The notes under the pieces are model-generated. The model was not told the DNA's origin. It ran no database searches and saw only the letters and a list, made by a program, of their open reading frames with translations. 15,751 bases of DNA, taken from the NCBI GenBank assembly GCA_900542615.1, contig UQOG01000035.1:1-15751 (forward strand), in the 5' to 3' direction. Made by a program: the position numbers and the translations under genes. The DNA comes from an uncultured Eubacteriales bacterium (GTDB lineage Bacteria > Bacillota > Clostridia > Christensenellales > CAG-138). Below, in pieces: positions 1-7,056 of the stretch; position 1 is the first letter of the stretch, and every line of letters begins with the position of its first letter.

Positions 1-109
1 GTTATTCCTTGATTTAATAATAATACTTATTATTGATTTTGTAAAGCCCTTTTTTGGAAAATTTCCGCTTATTTTTGCTGCCAAGAACTGCGGAGCGCAG
101 GGAACGCCG
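1..109. other. AT-rich flank downstream of the aldo/keto reductase
   Basis: No gene is visible here. Positions 1-85 are strikingly AT-rich compared with the rest of the window. They hold an 8-bp perfect inverted repeat and a short GGAAA-A-TTTCC palindrome at 56-66. The only structure close to the reductase stop codon (110-112) is a weak 5-bp hairpin, CTGCG/CGCAG at 88-100, followed on the minus strand by TTCTT. It is too weak for me to call a terminator. The AT-richness suggests a promoter region for something to the left of the window, but that gene is not included. Confidence 0.5.
16..34. repeat. 8-bp AT inverted repeat
   Basis: The left arm AATAATAA (16-23) and right arm TTATTATT (27-34) are perfect reverse complements separated by TAC. 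It could be a regulator site of the Fur/PerR style (AT-rich dyad) or simply low-complexity AT sequence. It does not match a consensus well enough to name a regulator. Confidence 0.4.
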
Positions 110-1135
110 TCAGCGGTTTTCGCCGTTTTTCAGCCCCATACGGTAGTCTTCCAAGTTCCGGATCAAAAGCTGGGGGGTGTCCAGGCCATAGGGGCATTTG
201 GCGCTGCACTGGCCGCAGTGGAGGCAGTTGGTGATGGCCTCCATGTTCGCCTGCCAGGCGGGGGTATACCAATCCTTGCTGGGGGCGCGCCGGCGCATGA
301 GGGCCATTCGGGCGCAGTCGCTGATGAGGATCCCGGCCGGACAGGGCATACAGTAGCCGCAGCCCCGGCAAAAATCGCCGGCAAGCTCGGCCCGATCTTT
401 TTGGATGATCCCCTGAAGCTCCTCGGTCATGGCGGCCGGGGCGTCGATAAAGGCCAGGAAGGCATCCAGCTCCCACTCCCGCTGTACGCCCCAAATGGGC
501 AGCACGTTGTCGTATTGGGCCTGCCAGGCATAGGCGGCGGGGGCGTTGCGGATCAGGCCGCCGGCTAGGGCCTTCATGGCGATAAAGCCCATATTTGCCG
601 CCTTGCAGCCCGCCACCAGGGCAAGCTCCTTGTCGGAGGTCAGATAGCTAAAGGGAAATTGCAGGGTCTCGTACAGCCCGCTTTCAATGGCCTCCTGGGC
701 CACCTTTAACCGGTGGTTGGTGATGCCGATATGCCGGATCAGCCCCTTGGCCTTGGCCTCCAGCAGGGCTTCATACAGGCCGCTCCCGTCCCCGGGCTTG
801 GGGCAAAAGGCGGGGTTATGAAGCTGATAGATGTCGATGTGATCGGCTTGCAAGTTCTGCAAGGACGTTTCCAGATCCTTCCACAGGTCTTCCGGGGTTT
901 GCGCGGCGGTCTTGCTGGCCACATAGATGCCCTCCCAATTGCCGCCGAAGGCGGCTCCCAGCTTTTCCTCGCTGTCGGAATAAGCCCGGGCGGTATCGAA
1001 AAAATCTACGCCCCGCTGCCGGGCCTTGCGCAGCAGGTATACCGCGTCCTCCTTGCTGATCCGCTGGATGGGCAAGGCGCCAAAGCCGTTTTTATTCACC
1101 GTAATCCCGGTGGAGCCCAGGGTAACCGTAACCAT
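110..1135 (-). CDS. Aldo/keto reductase with C-terminal 4Fe-4S ferredoxin domain
   Basis: This is a 341-residue NAD(P)H-dependent oxidoreductase of the aldo/keto reductase superfamily with a ferredoxin-like tail. The AKR catalytic tetrad is visible: D47 and Y52 (FDTARAY), K75 (VASK) and H106 (QLHN). The barrel runs to about residue 250. It is followed by two cysteine clusters, C256-x2-C-x2-C-x2-C265-P and C304-x2-C-x2-C-x3-C314-P, which should bind [4Fe-4S] centres. I chose the start at 1135 because AGGAGGG lies 5 bases upstream on the minus strand. An ATG at 1150 sits at the upstream edge of that ribosome binding site and would add five residues with no Shine-Dalgarno of its own. The gene stands alone with its own promoter. 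The substrate is unknown. The family (AKR plus Fer4 in anaerobes) probably moves electrons between NAD(P)H and a carbonyl through Fe-S centres; that role is inference. Confidence 0.93.
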   Translation of the reverse strand: MVTVTLGSTGITVNKNGFGALPIQRISKEDAVYLLRKARQRGVDFFDTARAYSDSEEKLGAAFGGNWEGIYVASKTAAQTPEDLWKDLETSLQNLQADHIDIYQLHNPAFCPKPGDGSGLYEALLEAKAKGLIRHIGITNHRLKVAQEAIESGLYETLQFPFSYLTSDKELALVAGCKAANMGFIAMKALAGGLIRNAPAAYAWQAQYDNVLPIWGVQREWELDAFLAFIDAPAAMTEELQGIIQKDRAELAGDFCRGCGYCMPCPAGILISDCARMALMRRRAPSKDWYTPAWQANMEAITNCLHCGQCSAKCPYGLDTPQLLIRNLEDYRMGLKNGENR

Positions 1136-1203
1136 ATGTTCCCTCCTCATTGATTTTTCGCGCTGGCTTAGGTTCTCATTATTAAGAAATGATTGCTAAA
1201 AAA

Positions 1204-1212
1204 ATTATACCA
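1204..1212 (-). promoter_or_regulatory. Extended -10 promoter of the aldo/keto reductase
   Basis: On the minus strand the sequence reads TGG-TATAAT: a perfect -10 hexamer (1204-1209) with the TGn extension (1210-1212). There is no good -35, as expected for an extended -10 promoter. Transcription should start near 1197, giving a leader of about 60 bases. An imperfect dyad, TCATT at 1176-1180 and AATGA at 1188-1192, lies just downstream of that start and could be an operator. Confidence 0.7.
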
Positions 1213-1265
1213 TCCTGCATCCCCTTTGGCTACCCTTGTCCGTTTAAGACAGAGGGAAAACAACG

Positions 1266-1304
1266 AAAAAAAGCGCCCGGACCTTCCCGTGGCCAGGCGT
1301 TTTT
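1266..1304 (-). terminator. Intrinsic terminator of the DUF1538/PII-like/AlkD operon
   Basis: Read on the minus strand, an A-tract and CGCC-TGG arm pair with CCGG-GCG (one mismatch and one bulged base), followed by a run of seven Ts (1266-1272). It lies just after the AlkD-like stop codon at 1313. The opposite face also ends in a short T run (1300-1304), so it may act in both directions. Confidence 0.75.
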
Positions 1305-1312
1305 CCAGCGGG

Positions 1313-2092
1313 TTATCGGGAAGCGGGCGCAGGCTTACAGCCGCCCGGCAGCGACGAGCGCATGGCCCGCAGGATCTGCTTTCGCGCCGGGGGGATCCGG
1401 TAGCTGTCCAGGCCCTTTTGCAGGGCCTTACGATAGGTTTCCTCGTCCAAATGGCATCCCGGGCCGGCGAGATAGTCCATCGTGGCGTCCCATTGCACCG
1501 TCAATCCCTGGCTGACGCCCCAGGCTACCGCCATCTTTACGTAGTAATCCGGATGGCGCACCCCATCGTATAGGGCGAGGGTCTCCTGGATATGGGCGTC
1601 ATCCATATAATAATGAAGCAGCATCACGCAGGCAAAGCGGACGTGATATGTATGGGGGGAGGATAGAAGGGGACGCAGGAAAGCCAGAACCTGCGCCGGT
1701 TCCTTTTTGGCGCAGGTCATGGCCGAACAAAAGCTGTCGCAGACCGCCCAATTGTCCACCTGGGACAAGAAGGCTAGGCACCAATCCAGCCGCCGAGGAA
1801 GGGGGCAGGGGAGCTTGGCGATCACCAGCCCCTGGAGCATACGGATCTCGTAGGGAGCATCCGCCGCCGCAAAGGCGGCGATCAAAAATTCCGCCGGGGC
1901 CTCCTGTAGGATGCGGCGCGCCTCCTTGCGCAAAAGGGGCATCCGCACGCCGATCAGGGAATCCGGCGGCAGGCCGGGAACAAGCCCCAGGTGAAACCGC
2001 TTATACTGGGGGTCACCTTGCTGTTGCAGGGCATCTAAGACCCGGGCATAGATGGAACCGGATAATTCGGGAATGGGCGACTTGACTTCCAT
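1313..2092 (-). CDS. AlkD-like DNA alkylation repair glycosylase
   Basis: This 259-residue protein of the DNA_alkylation (AlkD/AlkC, HEAT-like repeat) family excises N3- and N7-alkylated purines from DNA. The Bacillus cereus AlkD active-site residues W109, D113 and W187 appear to correspond to W115 and D119 in DNWAVCD and W191 in VAWGVS; the W-x3-D spacing is exact. Family-typical segments include YKRFHLGLVPG (30-40) and the RMPLLRK helix (50-56). Length is normal for the family. The start at 2092 lies 4 bases after the stop of the upstream PII-like gene. Its Shine-Dalgarno is weak (GTGAG), so translation is probably coupled. It is the last gene of a three-gene operon. Its link to a transporter is not obvious and may reflect simple co-transcription. 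Confidence 0.88.
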   Translation of the reverse strand: MEVKSPIPELSGSIYARVLDALQQQGDPQYKRFHLGLVPGLPPDSLIGVRMPLLRKEARRILQEAPAEFLIAAFAAADAPYEIRMLQGLVIAKLPCPLPRRLDWCLAFLSQVDNWAVCDSFCSAMTCAKKEPAQVLAFLRPLLSSPHTYHVRFACVMLLHYYMDDAHIQETLALYDGVRHPDYYVKMAVAWGVSQGLTVQWDATMDYLAGPGCHLDEETYRKALQKGLDSYRIPPARKQILRAMRSSLPGGCKPAPASR

Positions 2093-2096
2093 AAGC

Positions 2097-2843
2097 TCAG
2101 CTCACCTGCACAAAATCTTCCACCGGCAGGGAGAAGACGATGGCCTTGGCCTCTGCCCGCAGGCCGAAGCCCTGGTTGACCGCCTGCATAATGGGAAGCC
2201 GCTGGTCCGCCGGGGTCAGAATGGCTACGATCTCCTTGTCCGCCTGAAGGGTGATGCCCAGGAAGCGGCTGGCTCCATCGTGGCCTACCCCCCGGGCATA
2301 GATGACCGTGCCGCCGGTGGCGCCTGCGGCCTTTGCCCGCTCCATGATGGCATCCGTATATCCCGGGTTGGCAATGGCCAACACCAGGCTGAGTCCCTCG
2401 GAGCGGTAAGGCGCCTGCTTGGGGGCCGGGGCAGCCTTGGGGGCCGCTTCGGGGTTGGGTGTGGCAAGGGGCATTTCCTGTTCCATGGGTGCGTCCTCCT
2501 TTTCCGGGTCTTTTTCCATGCGTTGGGTCAGGGCGGCCTCAAACAAGGCGCCGATGCCGCTGAGGGGCAGGGTGAAGGCGATGCCCTTGCCGGCGGTGCG
2601 GATGAGCCGGCGCCCGGCAATATCCCCCAGCATATCCGGTAGGTCCGCGGCGCTGACCAGGGAGAGCACCACGTCCTTATCCACGTTATCTAGGCCCAGC
2701 ATGGCCATGATTTCGCTGCCAGCCGTGCCGACCCCCATGGCCAAAAAGCTGGCCTGGTTGTACTTGCGGTTCAAAAAGGCGGAGACGCTCTCGCCCTTCC
2801 CCCGGTCTACAATGGTGATCAGGGCTTTCACGGTAGGGTCCAT
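2097..2843 (-). CDS. Tandem PII-like (GlnB/GlnK-fold) regulatory protein
   Basis: This 248-residue soluble protein appears to hold two PII-like domains. Domain 1 (about 4-100) opens with VKALITIVDRGKG. Domain 2 (about 148-248) contains GATGGTVIYARGVG (174-187), resembling the PII strand leading into the T-loop, and AIVAILTP-like strands. They are joined by a charged, Pro/Ala-rich linker (107-147). Canonical PII proteins are about 112 residues and form trimers; a tandem copy would alter that stoichiometry. I see no uridylylation tyrosine in a normal T-loop context. The start at 2843 has AGGAGG 9 bases upstream, lying inside the end of the DUF1538 gene, whose stop codon ends one base away. This tight coupling suggests it binds or regulates that transporter, as GlnK does AmtB. 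The ligand (nucleotide or other) is unknown. The domain call is by motif only. Confidence 0.75.
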   Translation of the reverse strand: MDPTVKALITIVDRGKGESVSAFLNRKYNQASFLAMGVGTAGSEIMAMLGLDNVDKDVVLSLVSAADLPDMLGDIAGRRLIRTAGKGIAFTLPLSGIGALFEAALTQRMEKDPEKEDAPMEQEMPLATPNPEAAPKAAPAPKQAPYRSEGLSLVLAIANPGYTDAIMERAKAAGATGGTVIYARGVGHDGASRFLGITLQADKEIVAILTPADQRLPIMQAVNQGFGLRAEAKAIVFSLPVEDFVQVS

Positions 2844-2844
2844 A

Positions 2845-4374
2845 TCACGCAGCCTCCTGTTGGAAATCGATGATGTCGTCCGGCAGCGTATTCACGAACT
2901 GACGGGCAGCGGTCACTGCGGCCATCCGGCGTTTATAGATGAGCCCCAGGCCCTGTATGGTGATCAGCGGGGTCATGGCCACCATGGCCACCACCCCAAA
3001 GGCGTCGGTTAGGATGTTTCCGCCCAGGCTTTGGCAGGCTCCCATGGCGAAGGGCAGCAAAAACGTGGCGGTCATGGGACCGGAAGCCACGCCGCCGGAG
3101 TCAAAGGCGATGCCTGTAAAGATCCGGGGCACGAAAAAGCTCAGCAGAATGGCCGCCAGGTAACCGGGAATCAGCATATAGAAAATGGAGATGCCGGTCA
3201 GCACCCGGGTCATGGCCAGGCCGGCGGATACGGCGACGCCGATGGACAGGCTCCGGTTCATGGCGGTTTGGGGGACGGCGCCGTTGGTGATCTCCTCTAC
3301 TTGTTTGTTTAGCACGTGGACGGCAGGTTCCGCCATGACGATATAGTAGCCGATCAACATGCTCAAGGGGATCAGCAGCCATTTGTATGGGGAAGCCCCC
3401 AGGGCCACCCCCATGTAGTTGCCCGCGGGCAAAAACCCCACGTTGACCCCGCAAAGGAACACCACCAGCCCTACATAGGTATAGGCAAAGCCCATAAGGA
3501 TGCTCACCAGCTTCCTGCGGCGGAAGCGGCGGGCCAGAAAATTATACAGGAAGAACACCAGGGCGATGGGGCCTACCGCCAAGGCCACCTCCCGGCCATA
3601 ATGGGGGAAGGCGTGGAGGAACTGCAAAGCCAACTCCCCGGTGCTGGAGATGGAAACCAGCTCGTAGGATTGGACCCCGGCGGAATCCGGGCGGAAGATG
3701 ACCCCCAGCAGCATGACGGACAGGATGGGGCCGATGGAGCACAGAGCCACCAGGCCGAAGGAATCGTCATGGCTGTTTTTGTCGCTTCGGATGGAGGCGA
3801 CGCCCACGCCCAGGGCCAGGATAAAGGGCACGGTGATGGGGCCGGTGGTGACGCCGCCCGCATCGAAGGCCAGGGGGATGAACCGGGCCGGGGTAAAGGC
3901 GGAGAGCAGGAACACCAGCCCATAAAAGCCCAACAGCATAAACCTTAGGGGCACGTTGAACAGGATCCGCAGCATGGCCACCATCAGGAACACGCCTACC
4001 CCCACCCCCACGGTGAGCACCAGCACCAGGTTGGGGATATCGCGCACCTGCTCCGCCAGCACCTGCAGGTCCGGCTCCGCGATGGTGATGATCAGCCCGA
4101 TCAAAAAGGAGATGGCCAGCACCAACCCCACCTTCCGGGTGCGGGTCATGCTGACGCCCACCGCCTCCCCCATGGGGGACATGGCGATGTCCACCCCCAG
4201 GGAGAATAGCCCCATCCCCAGGATCAGCAGCACCGCCCCGCCGATGAACAGGGACATGATGTTCAAGGGCAGCGGGGCCAGGGTAAAGCTCAGGGTCAGG
4301 ACGATCAGGGTGATGGGCACCACGGAAGATAGGGATTCGTGGATCTTTTCCTTTAATCGGGCATTATCGTGCAT
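2845..4374 (-). CDS. DUF1538 membrane protein, UmpA-UmpB-like fused cation transporter
   Basis: This 509-residue polytopic membrane protein has roughly 12 hydrophobic segments and no signal peptide. It is an internal duplication. AFDAGGV-x2-GPIT (169-181) with DSFGLVA (204-210) in the first half is repeated as AFDSGGV-x2-GPMT (423-435) with DAFGVVA (457-463) in the second. IAEPDLQVLAEQV (98-110) matches MAEPAVHVLNKQV (347-359). This is the DUF1538 family. In Halomonas, two separate DUF1538 proteins (UmpA and UmpB) were reported to work together as a Na+(Li+,K+)/H+ antiporter; here both halves are one chain. The acidic AFD-GG motifs are plausible ion-path residues (inference). The start at 4374 has AGGAGGAGG 11 bases upstream. 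It is the first gene of the operon with the PII-like protein. The substrate in this organism is unproven. Confidence 0.85.
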   Translation of the reverse strand: MHDNARLKEKIHESLSSVVPITLIVLTLSFTLAPLPLNIMSLFIGGAVLLILGMGLFSLGVDIAMSPMGEAVGVSMTRTRKVGLVLAISFLIGLIITIAEPDLQVLAEQVRDIPNLVLVLTVGVGVGVFLMVAMLRILFNVPLRFMLLGFYGLVFLLSAFTPARFIPLAFDAGGVTTGPITVPFILALGVGVASIRSDKNSHDDSFGLVALCSIGPILSVMLLGVIFRPDSAGVQSYELVSISSTGELALQFLHAFPHYGREVALAVGPIALVFFLYNFLARRFRRRKLVSILMGFAYTYVGLVVFLCGVNVGFLPAGNYMGVALGASPYKWLLIPLSMLIGYYIVMAEPAVHVLNKQVEEITNGAVPQTAMNRSLSIGVAVSAGLAMTRVLTGISIFYMLIPGYLAAILLSFFVPRIFTGIAFDSGGVASGPMTATFLLPFAMGACQSLGGNILTDAFGVVAMVAMTPLITIQGLGLIYKRRMAAVTAARQFVNTLPDDIIDFQQEAA

Positions 4375-4536
4375 TCGCCATCGCGCCTCCTCCTATACGA
4401 ATCATTCATAAGAAAGTAAAATAATTTCGAATCAATAGACACACTTGGTCAAAGCATACATATCACATATAAAATAATGGTAATATATCGGCCCCTGTTT
4501 CGCAAGCAGCATTGTGTAAAAAAACTGTTAAAGCGG

Positions 4537-4608
4537 CCATTGGAAGGTCGCCGGCGCCGGACACGCCATGCCCGCGGCCCGGCGCTTGAAGGCGGTGGGG
4601 CCCAATGG
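4537..4608. other. Nested GC-rich hairpin, possible structured RNA
   Basis: Three stacked helices close on one another. CCATTGG (4537-4543) pairs with CCAATGG (4602-4608), CGCC (4549-4552) with GGCG (4591-4594), and GCGCCGG (4554-4560) with CCGGCGC (4579-4585). That gives 18 base pairs over 72 bases. No T-tract follows, so it is not a plain terminator. It lies upstream of the EF-G-like promoter, so it is not part of that leader. It could be a small RNA, a remnant, or chance pairing in GC-rich DNA. I do not recognise a known RNA family. Confidence 0.35.
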
Positions 4609-4749
4609 GGGGCGGCAAGGGCGGACATTTCGTAAAACATGCACAAGGCAATGGCGCCGGACGCCTCCGCGCACAGGGGGGAAGGGGCCGAAAAGGGCAG
4701 GGACAGGGAGAATCTGCCAAGAAAAGTAGGGACGCCGCTAGAAAAATGG

Positions 4750-4778
4750 TTTACAACGGACAAATGCGCTGGTACAAT
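4750..4778 (+). promoter_or_regulatory. Sigma-70 type promoter of the EF-G-like gene
   Basis: The -35 TTTACA (4750-4755) and -10 TACAAT (4773-4778) are separated by exactly 17 bases, each one mismatch from consensus. The start of transcription should be near 4785, leaving a leader of about 63 bases. A 5-bp dyad, GGTGA (4786-4790) and TCACC (4796-4800), sits at the predicted start and may be an operator or a leader hairpin. Confidence 0.85.
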
Positions 4779-4847
4779 ATTATTTGGTGACGCATTCACC
4801 TATTAAACACTGCGTTTTATTATACTACTACCGACAGGGGGACAACC

Positions 4848-6920
4848 ATGAAGAACTATACCGCAGCAAACATCCGCAATATCGGCATTTTCGGCCACGG
4901 CGGCGAAGGGAAGACCACCCTCACCGAGGCAATGCTTTACAATGCCGGTCTGATCGAGCGTATCGGTAAGGTAGAAAACGGCAATACCACCACCGACTAC
5001 GACCCCGAAGAGGTTAAGCGCACCATTTCCATCAACGCCGCGCTGGCTCCCTTCGAGTGGAAGGATGTCAAGGTCAACATCATCGATGCCCCTGGCTTTT
5101 TCGATTTTTACGGCGAAGTGACCGCCGCCATGGCGCTGGCGGACGCGGCGCTGATCGTGGTGGGCGCGGTTTCCGGCCCGGTGGTGGGCGCGGAAAAGGC
5201 CATGGCCATGTGCAAGAAGTCCGGCAAGGCCCGCATGATGGTCATCAACCAGATGGACCGGGAAAATGCCAACTTCGATAAGGTGATGGCCGAAGTCAAC
5301 GAGAAGTTCGGGCCCAGCGTGGTACCCATCCAGCTGCCCATTATGGAAAAGGGCGCCTTTGTAGGCTATGTGGATATCGTCCACATGACCGCCCGCCGGT
5401 TCGACGGCAAGGGCGAAAAGGAAATGCCCATCCCCGATAGCCTGGCCGGCCGGGCCCAGGAGCTGTACGAGCAGCTGACCGAAGCCGCCGCTGAAAGCGA
5501 TGAAGCCCTCATGGAGAAGTTCTTTGAAGAGGGCGAGCTTTCCCGGGAAGAGATCCTGCAAGGCTTGAGCCAAGGCGTGCTGGACGGCGTCGTCACCCCG
5601 GTGTGCTGCTGCGCGGCCGCGCCCAACATCGGCGTGACCACCCTGATGGACAACCTCATCCACTATATGCCCGCCGCCGACCAGGTGGCTGCCCCTGCGG
5701 CCGTCAACCCCAAGAACGGCGAGGCGGTAAAGGTGGGGCAGGACGGCAAGTTCGCCGGCCAGGTCATCAAGACCGTGATCGATCAGTTTGGGAAATATTC
5801 TATCATCAAGGTTTACCGGGGTTCCCTCAGCGTGGACACCGCCCTGTATAACCCCAACCAGGAAAAGAACGAGAAGGGTACCGCTCCCGGCCTCATGCGG
5901 GGCAAGAAGGTCACCCCCATGGATAAGCTGATCGCCGGCGATATCGGCGCCCTGTCCAAGCTCCAGTATACCGCCACGGGGGATACCCTGTGCGATCCTT
6001 CGGATCCCGTGCAGTTTGCCGCCATCGAGTTCCCCAAGCCCTGCATCAGCCTGGCGGTATCCGCCAAGAAGCAAGGCGAGGAGGATAAGGTCTTTGCCGG
6101 GCTCAACAAGCTCCTGGAGGAAGACCCCACCATGGCCATCGAAAAGAACGTGGAGACCGGCGACGTGCTGATCTGCGGCCTGGGCGAGGTGCATCTGGAT
6201 GTGCTCTGCTCCAAGCTGAAGAATAAGACCGGCGTGGAAGCCCAGATCTCCGATCCCCGGATCCCCTACCGGGAGACCATCCGCGGCAGCGCGGAGGCCG
6301 AAGGTAAGCATAAGAAGCAAACCGGCGGCAGCGGCCAGTTCGGCGTGGTCAATATGCGCTTTGAGCCCCTGACCAACGGCGAGGATTTCGAGTTCGTCAA
6401 TGCCATCGTGGGCGGCGTGGTGCCCAAGGAATACATTCCCGCCGTGGAAAAGGGTACCCGGGAAGCCATGAAGAAGGGCGTATTGGCCGGCTATCCCATG
6501 ATCGGCGTCAAGGCCACCCTGTTCTTCGGCAAGTACCATCCCGTGGACTCCAAGGAAGTGGCCTTTAAGAGCGCGGCACGCCTGGCCTATAAGGAAGCCT
6601 GCGCCAAAGCCCAGCCCGCCTTGATCGAGCCCATCTATCAGTACAACATCACCGTGCCCAACGAGTACACCGGCGCCATCATGGGCGATCTGTCCAGCCG
6701 CCGGGGCCGGGTGCTGGGTATGAACCCCTGCGAGGACGGCACCGAGGTAGTAGCGGAAGCCCCCCTGTCCGAGATGTTCAAGTACGCCACGGATCTGCGC
6801 TCCATGACCCAGGCGCGGGGCTACTTTACCAGCCAGTTCGTCCGCTATGAGGACGTGCCCGCCATGGAAGCCAAGAAGATCATCGAGAACGCCAAGAAGG
6901 AAGAGGACGAGGACGAATAA
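4848..6920 (+). CDS. fusA: EF-G-like translational GTPase (EF-G paralogue)
   Basis: This 690-residue protein has full EF-G architecture: G domain (about 8-285), domain II (about 295-390), III (about 400-475), IV (about 480-600) and V (605-690). The P-loop is GHGGEGKT (16-23), as in the EF-G-like subfamily of Bacillota rather than the GHIDAGKT of housekeeping EF-G. The switch I threonine is T59 (KRTISI). G3 reads DAPGFFDF (80-87), so phenylalanine F84 replaces the catalytic histidine of DTPGH. G4 reads NQMD (134-137) instead of NKMD. Domain IV keeps the RIPYRETI and SGQFG segments. The C-terminus is an acidic KKEEDEDE tail. No rpsG, rpsL or tuf genes lie nearby, so this is likely a paralogue rather than the main elongation factor; its role on the ribosome is uncertain. 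The start has AGGGGG 7 bases upstream. It is monocistronic, with a clear promoter and terminator. Confidence 0.92.
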   Translation: MKNYTAANIRNIGIFGHGGEGKTTLTEAMLYNAGLIERIGKVENGNTTTDYDPEEVKRTISINAALAPFEWKDVKVNIIDAPGFFDFYGEVTAAMALADAALIVVGAVSGPVVGAEKAMAMCKKSGKARMMVINQMDRENANFDKVMAEVNEKFGPSVVPIQLPIMEKGAFVGYVDIVHMTARRFDGKGEKEMPIPDSLAGRAQELYEQLTEAAAESDEALMEKFFEEGELSREEILQGLSQGVLDGVVTPVCCCAAAPNIGVTTLMDNLIHYMPAADQVAAPAAVNPKNGEAVKVGQDGKFAGQVIKTVIDQFGKYSIIKVYRGSLSVDTALYNPNQEKNEKGTAPGLMRGKKVTPMDKLIAGDIGALSKLQYTATGDTLCDPSDPVQFAAIEFPKPCISLAVSAKKQGEEDKVFAGLNKLLEEDPTMAIEKNVETGDVLICGLGEVHLDVLCSKLKNKTGVEAQISDPRIPYRETIRGSAEAEGKHKKQTGGSGQFGVVNMRFEPLTNGEDFEFVNAIVGGVVPKEYIPAVEKGTREAMKKGVLAGYPMIGVKATLFFGKYHPVDSKEVAFKSAARLAYKEACAKAQPALIEPIYQYNITVPNEYTGAIMGDLSSRRGRVLGMNPCEDGTEVVAEAPLSEMFKYATDLRSMTQARGYFTSQFVRYEDVPAMEAKKIIENAKKEEDEDE

Positions 6921-6927
6921 TCCCGCC

Positions 6928-6966
6928 CATACAAAAAGGGATGCGCAAGCATCCCTATTTTGTATG
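6928..6966 (+). terminator. Intrinsic terminator of the EF-G-like gene
   Basis: GGGATGC (6938-6944) pairs perfectly with GCATCCC (6949-6955) around a GCAA tetraloop. The pairing extends outward, with a small bulge, as CATACAAAA on the left and TTTTGTATG on the right. It starts 8 bases after the stop codon. The near-symmetry means it could stop transcription from either side. Confidence 0.9.
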
Positions 6967-6986
6967 TTGGAAGGCGTTGGGGCGTC

Positions 6987-7020
6987 CCCCTGCGAAAAGC
7001 CGCAGGCGGCAAAGCAGGGG
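6987..7020 (+). other. Leader hairpin 1 upstream of the GNAT gene
   Basis: CCCCTGC (6987-6993) pairs with GCAGGGG (7014-7020), with a short GCC/GGC inner stem (6999-7001 with 7008-7010). No T-tract follows, so it is not a terminator by itself. Its function is unknown. Confidence 0.4.
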
Positions 7021-7029
7021 CTTACACAA

Positions 7030-7056
7030 GGCCGGCGCTTGGGATATGGGCCGGCC
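7030..7056 (+). other. Leader hairpin 2 upstream of the GNAT gene
   Basis: GGCCGGC (7030-7036) pairs perfectly with GCCGGCC (7050-7056) across a 13-base loop, followed by six As and then the ribosome binding site. It ends about 12 bases before the AAGGAAGG element, so it could shape access of ribosomes to the GNAT start. I see no good promoter between the EF-G terminator and this gene. Confidence 0.4.

Larger units (their letters stand above)
4375..4847. other. Divergent intergenic region between the DUF1538 operon and the EF-G-like gene
   Basis: I find no believable gene in these 473 bases; the short reading frames here lack family features and sensible ribosome binding sites. The left part (4385-4500) is AT-rich and should hold the minus-strand promoter of the DUF1538 operon. 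TTGACC at 4447-4452 is a fair -35, but no -10 sits at good spacing, so I leave it as a weak candidate. The middle (4531-4740) is very GC-rich and strongly structured. The right part holds the EF-G-like promoter. The 10-mer GGCGCCGGAC occurs twice, at 4553 and 4653, exactly 100 bases apart. Confidence 0.6.

Noticed and set aside
88..100. Small hairpin as terminator of the aldo/keto reductase
   Set aside because: The stem is only 5 bp with a 3-base loop and no proper T-run on the minus strand.
1136..1150. Alternative upstream start for the aldo/keto reductase at 1150
   Set aside because: That ATG adjoins the AGGAGGG that serves the start at 1135 and has no Shine-Dalgarno of its own; the extra five residues are not family-like.
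4440..4800. Short open frames in the divergent intergenic region (4449-4799 minus, 4605-4790 plus)
   Set aside because: They lack ribosome binding sites and recognisable domains, run through the promoter and hairpin, and have composition typical of random GC-rich DNA.
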